Assembly (NCBI RefSeq): GCF_023283885.1
Contig: NZ_JAKILA010000003.1
Location: forward strand, 228,992-292,991
Direction of reading: 5' to 3'
Length of the DNA: 64,000 nt
DNA from: Shewanella basaltis
GTDB taxonomy: Bacteria > Pseudomonadota > Gammaproteobacteria > Enterobacterales > Shewanellaceae
Shown: piece after piece, positions 1-8,006 of the stretch
Numbering within the stretch: position 1 is the first letter of the stretch
How the letters are laid out: each line of letters begins with the position of its first letter
The notes under the pieces: generated by a model
Told to the model about the DNA's origin: nothing
Databases searched by the model: none
What the model saw: only the letters and a program-made list of their open reading frames with translations
Made by a program: the position numbers and the translations under genes

Positions 1-2
1 GA

Positions 3-263
3 TTAAGTAATTACGCTTATTTGATTGGTGATAAAGGTTACATTGTGATTCCTGATGCATTTAGAGCATCAGAATGTCATTTGTATCATCTTGATGATCT
101 GGTCGATAGTTTTAGTGATAACAGGCAGTCGCTAGGCTATCACTTTGAGGCAGATGAAGCTTGCCGACTCATTGAGCAAGGCCAGATTGAAAGCCAGATA
201 GTGACCCATAACCACAGCTTGTTGTTTCAATCGCAATTGGCCAGGGTTAAGGCCCTGATTTAA
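3..263 (+). CDS. Gfo/Idh/MocA-type oxidoreductase, C-terminal part (cut by window start)
   Basis: Only the last ~86 codons are inside the window; the frame is open back to base 3, so the gene starts outside. The sequence (SECHLYHLDDLVDSFSD, then GYHFEADEACRLI) is nearly identical to the end of the oxidoreductase pseudogene at 6782-7739, whose N-terminal half carries the Rossmann-type pattern of the Gfo/Idh/MocA NAD(P)-dependent sugar dehydrogenases. This copy has no stop or frameshift in the visible part, so it may be the functional paralogue. The substrate cannot be told; sugar-related use is inferred from the LacI relic behind it and the xylan island nearby. Confidence 0.6.
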   Translation, partial: LSNYAYLIGDKGYIVIPDAFRASECHLYHLDDLVDSFSDNRQSLGYHFEADEACRLIEQGQIESQIVTHNHSLLFQSQLARVKALI

Positions 264-339
264 TATGTTTTAATGTTAGGTTTATAAAGCGTAAGTTGAA
301 GGCTAATAAAACTATTATGCCATCTTAATACATAGTCAA

Positions 340-480
340 GGCTGGCCGATTGGTCAGTCGTACATGGCCGCGGTGCAAAAGTATTATACAGCCGATAAAC
401 CCTATGCCATTTTACGCCAATGACGAAATGGCTGTAGTGGTGATGTCAATTGCCCAACTCGGGATAAAGTCTCAAAATTA
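340..480 (+). pseudogene. LacI-family regulator remnant
   Basis: The stretch reads GQSYMAAVQKYYTADKPYAI followed, after a frame change, by a segment matching the NDDMAAAVMSIAQSQG effector-domain motif of the intact LacI regulator at 8007-9041. Only about 45 codons survive, with an in-frame stop and a frameshift. Order and orientation (oxidoreductase, then LacI) are the same as at 6782-9041, so this is a decayed copy of that module. No function is expected. Confidence 0.65.
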
Positions 481-513
481 CAGATGAAAGATTTATAAGC
501 ACACGAGAAGTAA

Positions 514-717
514 ACTAACCTCAGCTCTGGATAACAAACGCCTTTCAAGCAGTCCTTTGCCTTCCTCACTGCGTTGAATTAACTTGCAATAGGCTAGCTA
601 TTGACGCGTTAATTCGCCTTGTTAGCAAAACAAATCACAAGCTTGACAGTGGATTTTAGTCAATCTATTGATTTATATCGTTATCAATACATCTCTTATC
701 CAGAGTTGAGGTTAACT
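514..717. mobile_element. MITE-like element with ~21-bp terminal inverted repeats
   Basis: The left end (ACTAACCTCAGCTCTGGATAA, 514-534) and the right end (696-717) are imperfect inverted repeats sharing TTATCCAGAG-TGAGGTTA. The ~160 bp between them code for nothing obvious and contain a near-palindrome around 585-605 (CAATAGGCTAGCTATTG). Size, terminal repeats and lack of a transposase fit a non-autonomous miniature transposon. The parent IS is not in the window and the target duplication is not clear. Confidence 0.6.
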
Positions 718-881
718 ACAGTGTTGACTCAATATTTCTAGGACAACAAGTTGATGTAATATTTAATTTTGGCACTGCATCGCTAATCGTATATTTAGCT
801 TATCGTGGCAGAAACTTTCCCTTTAGCAAGCGGTTATTAAAAAATGCTAAAGCTGGAGCGTTAATCTTTGATCTCGAAAAG

Positions 882-1208
882 TTGACTCAGATTTTCAACA
901 GTAAACCTTTTACTGAGGATGATCACCTTGGATATGCAAGAACACAATTGTTAGGTTGGTTGAAATCCAGTACTGAAGCCAAATCTTGGTACTATCACCC
1001 AAGGGAAGATAAGTTAATAGATGACAGAAATAGCATAATTGATGAAGCTCTTCGAAATAAGAAGCCAGCAACTAATCACTCTACAATACCAGCGCATAAA
1101 CTCTCAAAATGTAAATGTTTAGGGTGCGGGCAGACATTTACTGGTTATAAAAATATGGCAAATTCTTGCCCTAATTGTAAAACTCATTTGTATGTTAGTA
1201 ACCTATAG
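882..1208 (+). CDS. Small zinc-ribbon protein, possibly 5'-truncated
   Basis: I do not recognise the family. From a TTG at 882 it encodes 108 residues ending in a zinc ribbon (CKCLGCGQTF, then CPNCKTHLYVSNL), with a CxxC pair before and after a ~17-residue spacer. The same frame stays open upstream through 720 and into the right repeat of the MITE at 514-717, but there is no ATG or GTG start in that stretch and no clear ribosome-binding site before 882. The simplest reading is a gene whose 5' end was removed when the MITE inserted. It may not be expressed. Confidence 0.4.
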   Translation: MTQIFNSKPFTEDDHLGYARTQLLGWLKSSTEAKSWYYHPREDKLIDDRNSIIDEALRNKKPATNHSTIPAHKLSKCKCLGCGQTFTGYKNMANSCPNCKTHLYVSNL

Positions 1209-1500
1209 TTAATCCGCTACCGTCCAAGTGTTAAAAAATAAACTAAATCAAATATAGCAATTACATTAACTATTTGGTTATTCGAAGGGAATTCTATTGT
1301 TTCAAAATTGGTCAAAGGATTATAGGCATAGTTGATAAACTATTTTGTGTCGATACCGTCGTGCATCAAATTGCTTTAAGCAGATAAAAGACACTGTAAG
1401 AGCGACTTTGATTGTCCCAATAATTATCGAAATTTGTATATGTTTCTAACTAGATTGAAATCAGGGTAGGGATCAAAGCGGATTTGTTAAAAAAAAACAG

Positions 1501-1529
1501 TTTGGGCACTTGGGCACCGATTTGGGCAC
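1501..1529. repeat. Three tandem (T)TTGGGCAC boxes
   Basis: TTTGGGCAC occurs at 1501 and 1521, with TTGGGCAC at 1510 between them. Related TTTAGGCAC boxes lie at about 1640, 1999 and 2009 on both sides of the left tRNA-Val pair, and at about 38396 next to the right array. Short direct repeats beside a tRNA attachment site are typical of arm-type binding sites of tyrosine integrases; that role is inferred. The rest of 1209-1697 shows no gene. Confidence 0.4.
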
Positions 1530-1697
1530 AAATGTCTAAAAATGTGAATTTGGTAGTTGTAATAACGAATAGTGTAAATGAATGGGTTAACTAATGAGCT
1601 TGTTTGAATAAGTTAACTAAAATTAGCAAGGAAATTGTATTTAGGCACAACAGAGATGATAAGGTAAGGTTGTAAGGTATTGATATAAAGCAATAAA

Positions 1698-1774
1698 TGG
1701 TACACCCGAGTGGACTCGAACCACCGACCCCTACCATGTCAAGGTAGTGCTCTAACCAACTGAGCTACGGGTGT
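1698..1774 (-). tRNA. tRNA-Val (GAC)
   Basis: On the minus strand the 77 nt fold into a complete cloverleaf: acceptor ACACCCG/CGGGTGT, D arm GCTC-GAGC, anticodon arm CTACC-TTGACAT-GGTAG with anticodon GAC, T arm with TTCGAGT, and an encoded CCA. It is identical to the copies at 38454 and 38569. A truncated copy lies 38 bp upstream, so in its present position it may lack the original promoter. Confidence 0.95.
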
Positions 1775-1812
1775 ATTGTTTGAATTTCAATGTTTAGACT
1801 CTTTGGAAAGAG

Positions 1813-1858
1813 TGGTACACCCGAGTGGACTCGAACCACCGACCCCTACCATGTCAAG
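1813..1858 (-). pseudogene. Truncated tRNA-Val (3' half)
   Basis: Contains CCA, the acceptor 3' strand, the T arm and the anticodon loop of tRNA-Val(GAC), then breaks into unrelated AT-rich sequence (acgttttaaatttg). The 5' acceptor strand and D arm are missing, so it cannot fold as a tRNA. The break in the anticodon region is a typical crossover site for tRNA-targeting integrases, so this is read as the left attachment remnant. Confidence 0.85.
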
Positions 1859-2064
1859 ACGTTTTAAATTTGATTTTGTCAAATCCCTTCAAACACCATC
1901 TTTCAGCTACATCCCTTTATTTATCTGATTTTAGCATCGTAACAAGCATCTCATTTTCGATAATTTAAGCGAATATTTGTATTTCTTGCGCTTGATTTAG
2001 GCACGATTTAGGCACAATATAAAAATGTCGAAATTGACCACTATTTTGTCATTTAGGGGGATTG

Positions 2065-2568
2065 ATGAACGTACATGCTGAGCATTTCAATAAGAGTTTA
2101 GATAAGTTGCTAGTCGACGTTAAACTCGAGATGGTTGCATTTAATCAAATTCAACTTGAGCGTTCGCTTAAAACCTTCTGTGAATCGTTTAACCTTCTTA
2201 GTACTCTAAAACCAAGCTCAGATGATAGCGTCGAATCCCCCGCATCAATATTGCTCGACTCATATCAAGCACCTTTGTTAGCAAGTAAAACTGAGGCTGG
2301 TTATTATCGTTTAATTTCTGGATTATTGACCTATCAAAAGCTGTGTAAAATATATGCTGGTGATGCCAAAGCTCTAGTACCTTGTATTGTATTACCTCGG
2401 CGTCCTAATAAAGATATACTTCATTTATTAATGCTCAATGATATTGTAAGGCCTTTATTAAAACAGTTTGTTAACGTCACAGGAGATTCAATTACTCAAT
2501 CTTTATCTGCATGGTTTATCACCGATGAACACCCGTCAGTGTTTAATTCCCCACAATGGCTGGTTTAG
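2065..2568 (+). CDS. Hypothetical island-border protein
   Basis: Family not recognised. The ATG at 2065 follows TTTAGGGGGATTG, a good ribosome-binding site, and encodes ~167 mostly helical, soluble residues without signal peptide. The last part (SLSAWFITDEHPSVFNSPQW) is repeated at 19461-19570, where the frame continues to SLFQISKAKTQ and stops. Here the frame instead ends at LV-stop and runs into a GH43 relic, so about 10 C-terminal residues were probably replaced. It is the first gene inside the island, next to TTTAGGCAC boxes, where an integrase or its partner would be expected. It lacks the R-H-R-Y pattern of tyrosine recombinases. Confidence 0.5.
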   Translation: MNVHAEHFNKSLDKLLVDVKLEMVAFNQIQLERSLKTFCESFNLLSTLKPSSDDSVESPASILLDSYQAPLLASKTEAGYYRLISGLLTYQKLCKIYAGDAKALVPCIVLPRRPNKDILHLLMLNDIVRPLLKQFVNVTGDSITQSLSAWFITDEHPSVFNSPQWLV

Positions 2569-2579
2569 ACTGACATCAG

Positions 2580-3257
2580 GACACATATATGATGAAGTTA
2601 ATCCAATAGGCTTAACAACTACACTTATTCAAGACTATTCATCATTATGATGACTTTTCTTCGCCATTTTTACCTGACCACTTCCAATGGTTGCGGATCC
2701 CTAATCCCAATGGTTTGTATAGCATAACGAAGAAGCCAGGTGTCTTAACCTTGTATGGAAAGCAATCGGTTGGAAGTTCATTTAAGCAAGCGCTTATTGC
2801 TAGAAGGCAAAAGCATTTATACTTTTTGGCGCAAACAGAGCTTACTTTTAACCCAAGCAGTTTTCAGCAATATGCGGGATTAATTTGTTGCTACAACGCA
2901 GATAAATTTTATTATTTATATGTTTCTTCTGATGACTAAAAAGGAACACACCTAGACATTATGAGTTGCTTAGGCGACCAAACGTTAACCGCGAATTTTC
3001 CTATATATGAACAGCGAGTACCGCTTTAAAGTAACACTATTAGCCTTAAAGCCGATGTTGAGTTTGGGCGACTTATATTTAGTTATTCTGTTGATGGTGC
3101 TGAATGGCTAGCTCTTTGTGAATTGGATTACAGCCTTATATCCAATGAAGCGGGTAAGGGCGAAGGTGCGAACTTTACTGGCGCGTTTGTGGGGATGTGT
3201 TGCCAAGATATGACTGGCACCAATTTACCGGCAGAGTTCAGTTATTTACCTACACAG
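2580..3257 (+). pseudogene. GH43 beta-xylosidase (XynB type), C-terminal remnant
   Basis: Fragments in shifted frames match the C-terminal beta-sandwich of bacterial GH43 beta-xylosidases: DDFSSPFLPDHFQWLRIP, QALIARRQKHLYFLAQTEL, GLICCYNADKFYYLYVSSDD, then after a stop at 2937 and another near 3030, ADVEFGRLIFSYSVDG and GEGANFTGAFVGMCCQD. The catalytic five-bladed propeller is missing and the 5' end is fused to the preceding ORF. It is dead; it shows that the locus once had a second GH43 enzyme for xylo-oligosaccharides. Confidence 0.8.
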
Positions 3258-3305
3258 AAAAACACTAAGCGTCATAACCTTTTATTTTGTTTTAAAAAGC
3301 TCATA

Positions 3306-3345
3306 AAAATAAGGCCATCACATTTGTTTGATGGTCTTATTTTTT
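3306..3345. terminator. Bidirectional rho-independent terminator
   Basis: GCCATCA and TGATGG arms around CATTTGTT are flanked by A-rich sequence on the left and TCTTATTTTTT on the right, so it can work for the GH43 relic on the plus strand and weakly the other way. Confidence 0.65.
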
Positions 3346-3349
3346 GGGG

Positions 3350-3695
3350 TTTTACAAATATTGGCGTAAAGTGCGATAATTTTTGCGCTTTTTCGATACT
3401 GGCCTGAGTATCAAACGATGAACGCGCATCAATTTCACTTGATATACGCCTAGGGATACATTTGAGGCTCACAACCGAAACTCACCGTTAGATCATCGCA
3501 AATATTATCAATATAACCGTTACCTTGTGAAATGGATTTAGTAATAAGATATTGGTATTGTGGTAATTAAGCAGCTAGTAAAATTAACGACGGATTCGTG
3601 GTAGCGTCTATGGGTTTATGAAGCTTAATCGCTTCAATATCGCCGCTATCAGCAACAACCGTTGTGATGCGCTTTAATTGTTCCAACATATTCAT
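3350..3695 (-). pseudogene. tal: Transaldolase relic
   Basis: From an ATG at 3695 the minus strand reads [19 protein letters not shown] then [20 protein letters not shown], the unmistakable N-terminus of TalB-type transaldolase (DATTNPSL carries a catalytic Asp). It then stops, and after a frameshift and internal deletion resumes with CIPRRISSEIDARSSFDTQA before breaking off. More than half the protein, including the Schiff-base lysine, is absent. It sits directly behind xylA, so it was probably the third gene of a xylB-xylA-tal operon. Confidence 0.85.
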
Positions 3696-3698
3696 GAT

Positions 3699-3731
3699 AA
3701 AAAAAATCCCCCATGTATTAGATGGGAGATA
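3699..3731 (-). terminator. Terminator after xylA
   Basis: On the minus strand, TCTCCCAT and ATGGGGGA arms with an 8-nt loop are followed by a run of T (aaaaaaaa on the plus strand), directly behind the xylA stop codon. It separates xylA from the tal relic. Confidence 0.8.
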
Positions 3732-3736
3732 AGTCC

Positions 3737-5056
3737 TTAGATATAGCGGTTAACCACATTTTCGAGTAGCTCTTGACGTCCTGATACCGACGTAGGATTA
3801 ATGTTTTTCTCAAGCACCAGTTTAGATAAACTTTCTAAGCTGTGCTGGCCATCAAAAATGTCTTTACCTAATCCTTGCTTCCAACCCGCGTAACGTTGTT
3901 CAACAAAGGAAGACAGTGGCGCTTCTTCAATTAATTGAGCGGCGTTAAGTAATGATTTTGCCATAGTGTCCATACCGCCAATATGACCATGGAATAGATC
4001 GTCACGTTCACATGATTGACGACGAATTTTAGTATCAAAATTTAAACCGCCCGTGGTAAAACCACCCGCTTTCAAAATCTCGTACATTACTAAGGTACAT
4101 TCCGCAACATCGTTTGGATATTGGTCTGTGTCCCAACCATTTTGCATGTCGCCACGGTTAGCATCAATGCTACCCATAATGCCTTCAGCACAAGCGACAG
4201 CGACTTCATGATGAAAACTATGGCCAGCTAAAGTAGCATGGTTGGCTTCTATGTTCACTTTAATTTCGTCTTGCAAACCATGCTTGTGTAAGAAGCCTGC
4301 TACAGTCGCAGTATCATAGTCATATTGATGCTTTGTCGGCTCTTGTGGTTTTGGCTCAATTAATAATGTGCCTTTAAAACCAATCTTATGTTTGTGTTCG
4401 ACCACCATTTTTAAGAAACGGGCATATTGCTCACTTTCTTGTTTTAAATCGGTGTTTAACAATGAGTCATAACCTTCTCGGCCGCCCCATAATACGTAGT
4501 TTTGACCACCTAAACGGTTGGTGACTTCCATTGCGTGCTTTACTTGTGCTGCACCATAAGCAAAAACTTCAGGATTGGGGTTAGTCGCACCACCGGCACA
4601 AAAACGTTTGTTAGAAAATAGGTTAGCCGTACCCCATAACAATTTAACCCCAGTACGTTGCATTTCTTTTTCAAGAATGTCGGCAATGTGATTAACGTTT
4701 GCATGGCTTTCTTTTAAGGTTGCCCCTTCTGGCGCAATATCTGTGTCGTGAAAACAAAAGTAAGGTACACCCAGTTTTTCAAAAAACTCGAATGCGACTT
4801 TGGCTTTGTGCTCAGCTAATGCCAGTTGATCACCAACAGGCTGGATCCATGGGCGGTCGAATGTACCTTCACCAAAAATATCAAAACCCGTTGAGCAAAA
4901 GTTATGCCAGTAACATGCAGCAAAACGTAAATGCTCTTTCATCGTCTTACCCATTACCACGCGATTTTCGTCGTAGTAACGAAATGCGAAAGGGTTTTTA
5001 CTGTTTTCACCTTCGTATTGAATTTTTTCTATATTTGGGAAAAATGGTTCGCTCAT
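3737..5056 (-). CDS. xylA: Xylose isomerase
   Basis: Converts D-xylose to D-xylulose in the cytoplasm, the first step of the isomerase pathway. The 439 residues match the usual length of the long (class II) XylA family. Visible hallmarks are CFHDTDIAP (catalytic His and metal-pathway Asp), [31 protein letters not shown] with the metal-binding Glu, [15 protein letters not shown], and the metal ligands in [18 protein letters not shown]. The ATG at 5056 has a GGAG ribosome site. It lies 56 bp behind xylB with no terminator between, so the two form an operon controlled by the palindrome at 6607. Confidence 0.97.
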   Translation of the reverse strand: MSEPFFPNIEKIQYEGENSKNPFAFRYYDENRVVMGKTMKEHLRFAACYWHNFCSTGFDIFGEGTFDRPWIQPVGDQLALAEHKAKVAFEFFEKLGVPYFCFHDTDIAPEGATLKESHANVNHIADILEKEMQRTGVKLLWGTANLFSNKRFCAGGATNPNPEVFAYGAAQVKHAMEVTNRLGGQNYVLWGGREGYDSLLNTDLKQESEQYARFLKMVVEHKHKIGFKGTLLIEPKPQEPTKHQYDYDTATVAGFLHKHGLQDEIKVNIEANHATLAGHSFHHEVAVACAEGIMGSIDANRGDMQNGWDTDQYPNDVAECTLVMYEILKAGGFTTGGLNFDTKIRRQSCERDDLFHGHIGGMDTMAKSLLNAAQLIEEAPLSSFVEQRYAGWKQGLGKDIFDGQHSLESLSKLVLEKNINPTSVSGRQELLENVVNRYI

Positions 5057-5112
5057 GTTGACTCCGTAATTTTAGTTAAACTGTGATTTTATTTTCTTTT
5101 TCTGGGGGTTCT

Positions 5113-6573
5113 TTACATAAATAGATGTTTGGTTGCTTGGTACAAACTTTTAAACTGCTGATATTGTTTGGTGTAGTACGCTTGCATATCTGGATTTGGC
5201 AATACCACGTGTTTCAGCTTTCCATTAGTACAAATTGATTCTGCTGGTGCTTGCTCTATCGCGATTCTGGCTAATCTAGCGGCGCCAAATGCTGGGCCGA
5301 CTTCACCACCTTCATGATAAGAAAGCGGGCGGTTTAACACACTGGCTAAGATATCGCCCCATAAACGGCTTTTAGATCCACCACCAATAACGGTAATTTG
5401 GTCTATTTGCGCGCCAGCATCTAATAACACTTGTTGTCCATCTGCAAAGGCAAAGGCGACGCCTTCTAACACTGCGCGGCCAAGAGTGGCTGCATTGGTG
5501 TTGTGATCTAATCCCAAAAACACACCTTTTGCGCTAGGGGCATTGTGTGGTGTGCGTTCACCAGACAAGTAAGGTAAAAACAACACTGAACAGGGTTGCC
5601 TAAAATCACATTTGGCGACTTGATCCAGTAAGGCTGCTTCATTGTCATAGCCGGTCAGTTTGGTAACCCAGGTTAAGCAACTTGAGGCACTTAGCACGAC
5701 TGACATTTGGTGCCAGGTATTGCTTAAACAATGGCAAAATGTATGTACTGCGTTATCTGGATTAGGTAAATATTGCTCATTAGCGACAAAATACACACCC
5801 GATGTGCCCAGTGATAAGAAGGCTTGATTAGGTTTAATGACCCCAATACCTATTGCCCCTGCAGCATTATCACCAGCGCCAGCTACCACAGGCACTGTAT
5901 TCATGCCCCATAAGTTTGCTATGTCAGCGGTTAGTGTGCCTGTGATATCGGTGCCTTCATATAAGGTTGGCATATGATCGAGTGTTAATGACGTTGCCGC
6001 TAACATGGCTTGTGACCAACAACGATTCTTGACGTCCAACCAAAGTGTTCCGGCCGAATCAGACATGTCAGAAGCAAAGTCACCTGTCATTTTTAAACGC
6101 AGAAAATCCTTTGGTAATAATACCTTGGCGATTCTATTGAAGTGCTCCGGTTCATGCTCTTTTACCCACAATAATTTAGGGGCAGTAAATCCTGGCATCG
6201 CAATGTTGCCAGTTATGTTACGTGCATAAGGCTCGTTAGCTTCGAGCGTTTTACATTGCTGCTCACTGCGGCCATCGTTCCACAAAATGGCAGGGCGAAT
6301 AACCTGCTTATTATTATCAAGCAAGGTTGCACCATGCATTTGGCCTGATAAGCCAATAGATTTAATATGCCTAAGTAAGTCAGGTGCCGCTGATTTAAGT
6401 TCAGCCATGGCTAAACAGGTTGCTTGCCACCAATCATTAGGGTCTTGCTCAGACCATTGAGGGTGTGGACGCGATACAGTCAGTGCTGAACTGGCTTGTG
6501 CTAGTAATTGGTCATTACCGTCTAAAATGATGACCTTTACACAAGAGGTTCCTAAGTCGATACCAAGATACAT
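5113..6573 (-). CDS. xylB: Xylulokinase
   Basis: Phosphorylates D-xylulose to xylulose 5-phosphate for the pentose phosphate pathway. FGGY-kinase features are clear: the N-terminal phosphate loop YLGIDLGTSCVKV, LSGQMHGATLLD, WNDGR with the catalytic Asp region (ILWNDGRSEQQC), GAGDNAAGAIGIG, and the C-terminal ATP-binding VIGGGSKSRLWGDILA. The ATG at 6573 gives 486 residues beginning MYLGIDLGTS; an upstream in-frame TTG at 6585 is less likely. First gene of the operon, only ~34 bp from the LacI-type palindrome. Confidence 0.96.
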   Translation of the reverse strand: MYLGIDLGTSCVKVIILDGNDQLLAQASSALTVSRPHPQWSEQDPNDWWQATCLAMAELKSAAPDLLRHIKSIGLSGQMHGATLLDNNKQVIRPAILWNDGRSEQQCKTLEANEPYARNITGNIAMPGFTAPKLLWVKEHEPEHFNRIAKVLLPKDFLRLKMTGDFASDMSDSAGTLWLDVKNRCWSQAMLAATSLTLDHMPTLYEGTDITGTLTADIANLWGMNTVPVVAGAGDNAAGAIGIGVIKPNQAFLSLGTSGVYFVANEQYLPNPDNAVHTFCHCLSNTWHQMSVVLSASSCLTWVTKLTGYDNEAALLDQVAKCDFRQPCSVLFLPYLSGERTPHNAPSAKGVFLGLDHNTNAATLGRAVLEGVAFAFADGQQVLLDAGAQIDQITVIGGGSKSRLWGDILASVLNRPLSYHEGGEVGPAFGAARLARIAIEQAPAESICTNGKLKHVVLPNPDMQAYYTKQYQQFKSLYQATKHLFM

Positions 6574-6606
6574 AATCCAATCCAATGTTAAGTTACATCA
6601 TTTTTT

Positions 6607-6620
6607 TGTTAGCGCTAACA
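6607..6620. promoter_or_regulatory. LacI-family operator upstream of xylBA
   Basis: TGTTAGCGCTAACA is a perfect 14-bp palindrome with the central CG step common in LacI/GalR operators. It lies ~34 bp upstream of xylB. The likely ligand is the LacI regulator at 8007-9041; I found no second copy in the window, so the pairing is an inference. Confidence 0.7.
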
Positions 6621-6781
6621 TTATCACTGGATTTTAAATCTATCAAGTGTATTTTATGTAATATGTTTTAACGGCTTGTGAATTCAGACCAACTCTATTA
6701 ACGGGCTTCTAGCCTGTTAATACGGGAATGGTCATATTGTTTTTCTAAAACCAGCTTAAATAATCAGAATAGGAAGTAAAA

Positions 6782-7739
6782 ATGACTAAATGAAATTGGG
6801 GAATTGTCAGCGCAGGCACAATAGCAGCGCTATTTTGACAGGATTTGGCTGTTTCAACCAACAGCCACTTGTATGCTGTTACTGCCAGGAAGCAAGCGGA
6901 TGCTGGCGAGTTTGCTAAACAATATGATGTAGAGAAAGCTTATCAAAGTTATCAAACACTATTTGACGACCCTAATGTCGATATTGTTTACATTGCCACG
7001 CCGCATAACTCTCATTTTCAACAGGCCTATGATTCATTAATGGCAGCAAATCACATGTTATATGAAAAACCAATGAAGGTAACTCTTGATGAATGCCAAA
7101 TATTAACGGCATTAACCAAGAATAAAGGTTTGTTGTTAATCGAGGCATTATGGACATATTTCTTACCCGCAATGCAGCAAGCAAAAGCGTGGTTAGACGA
7201 TGGGCGAATAGGTCAGCTTAAACATGTCAAAGTTGATTTCGGCTATCCAGTTCCCTTTGCGGCAGGCGAAAGATAATACAATCCGCAACATGCAGGAGGG
7301 TGTTTTTTTGGATATGGGTATTTATCCTTTAGCCATAGCCGATTACTTTTTAAAGTCTGATATTAATAATCTGTAAGTACAATCCAATGCGTGTAAAACC
7401 GGCGTTGAAGATGATGTCATTATTATTGGTAAAAGTGATGATGTGATGGTCAGTTTAGCGACATCCTTTCAATGCAGATTAAGTAATAATGGTTATTTAA
7501 TTAGTGATAAAGGCTACATCGTTATTCCTGATACATTTAGAGCATCTGAATGCCATTTGTATCATCTTGATGATCTGGTCGATAGTTTTAGTGATAACAG
7601 GCAATCGCTAGGCTATCACTTTGAGGCTGATGTGGCTTGTCGACTGAGCCTGTAAGGTGAATTAGAAAGTCAGATAGTATCCCATAAGCACAGTGTGTTG
7701 TTTCAATCCAAATTAGCCAAGATGAAAGCCCTTATTTAA
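6782..7739 (+). pseudogene. Gfo/Idh/MocA oxidoreductase, broken
   Basis: Starts with MTK-stop-NWGIVSAGTIAA (a GxGxxA-like NAD(P) site) and keeps long family segments: VDIVYIATPHNSHFQQA, NHMLYEKPMKVTLDEC with the EKP signature, GLLLIEALWTYFLPAMQ, and DMGIYPLAIADYFL. Stops at about 6791 and 6836, a frameshift near 7275 and further stops (about 7373 and 7653) make it non-functional. The last ~260 bp repeat the gene at 3-263. It sits between xylB and the LacI regulator and may have been a xylose/xyloside dehydrogenase-like enzyme. Confidence 0.85.
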
Positions 7740-8006
7740 TCGAGTCTTAATACTTAGGGTATGTTGAGAGTGCGCTTGAATGAAACAGAAGCCGACTGAA
7801 CTCGCTATGACCGCCTACTAAAACACGCTATTTGTAGTCGGCTAAATTGCTTCATTGTTCAGTTATGTGTGTTTAACGATAATTTCACAGTGATTGATTT
7901 GTATTTGCCACTTCAAATAATGATATTATTTGAAGTGCAGTCTTTAAAAGACCGTCGTAAATGCTTTATTTTATATCGCTTTGTTGTTTTTATTAGTAGG
8001 TAAATA

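Larger units (their letters stand above)
1453..1858. repeat. Left direct repeat of the island (tRNA-Val and its downstream region)
   Basis: This stretch matches 38277-38614: first the AATTTGGTAGTTGTAATAAC region, then a full tRNA-Val, its spacer and the 3' half of a second tRNA-Val. The left copy has an extra ~63 bp holding the TTTGGGCAC boxes. Similarity stops abruptly after GTCAAG at 1858, in the anticodon region of the second tRNA, where the right copy continues as an intact gene. This marks an insertion junction inside a tRNA gene. Confidence 0.8.

Noticed and set aside
4699..5061. 120-residue plus-strand ORF inside xylA
   Set aside because: Antisense shadow of a clearly conserved gene.
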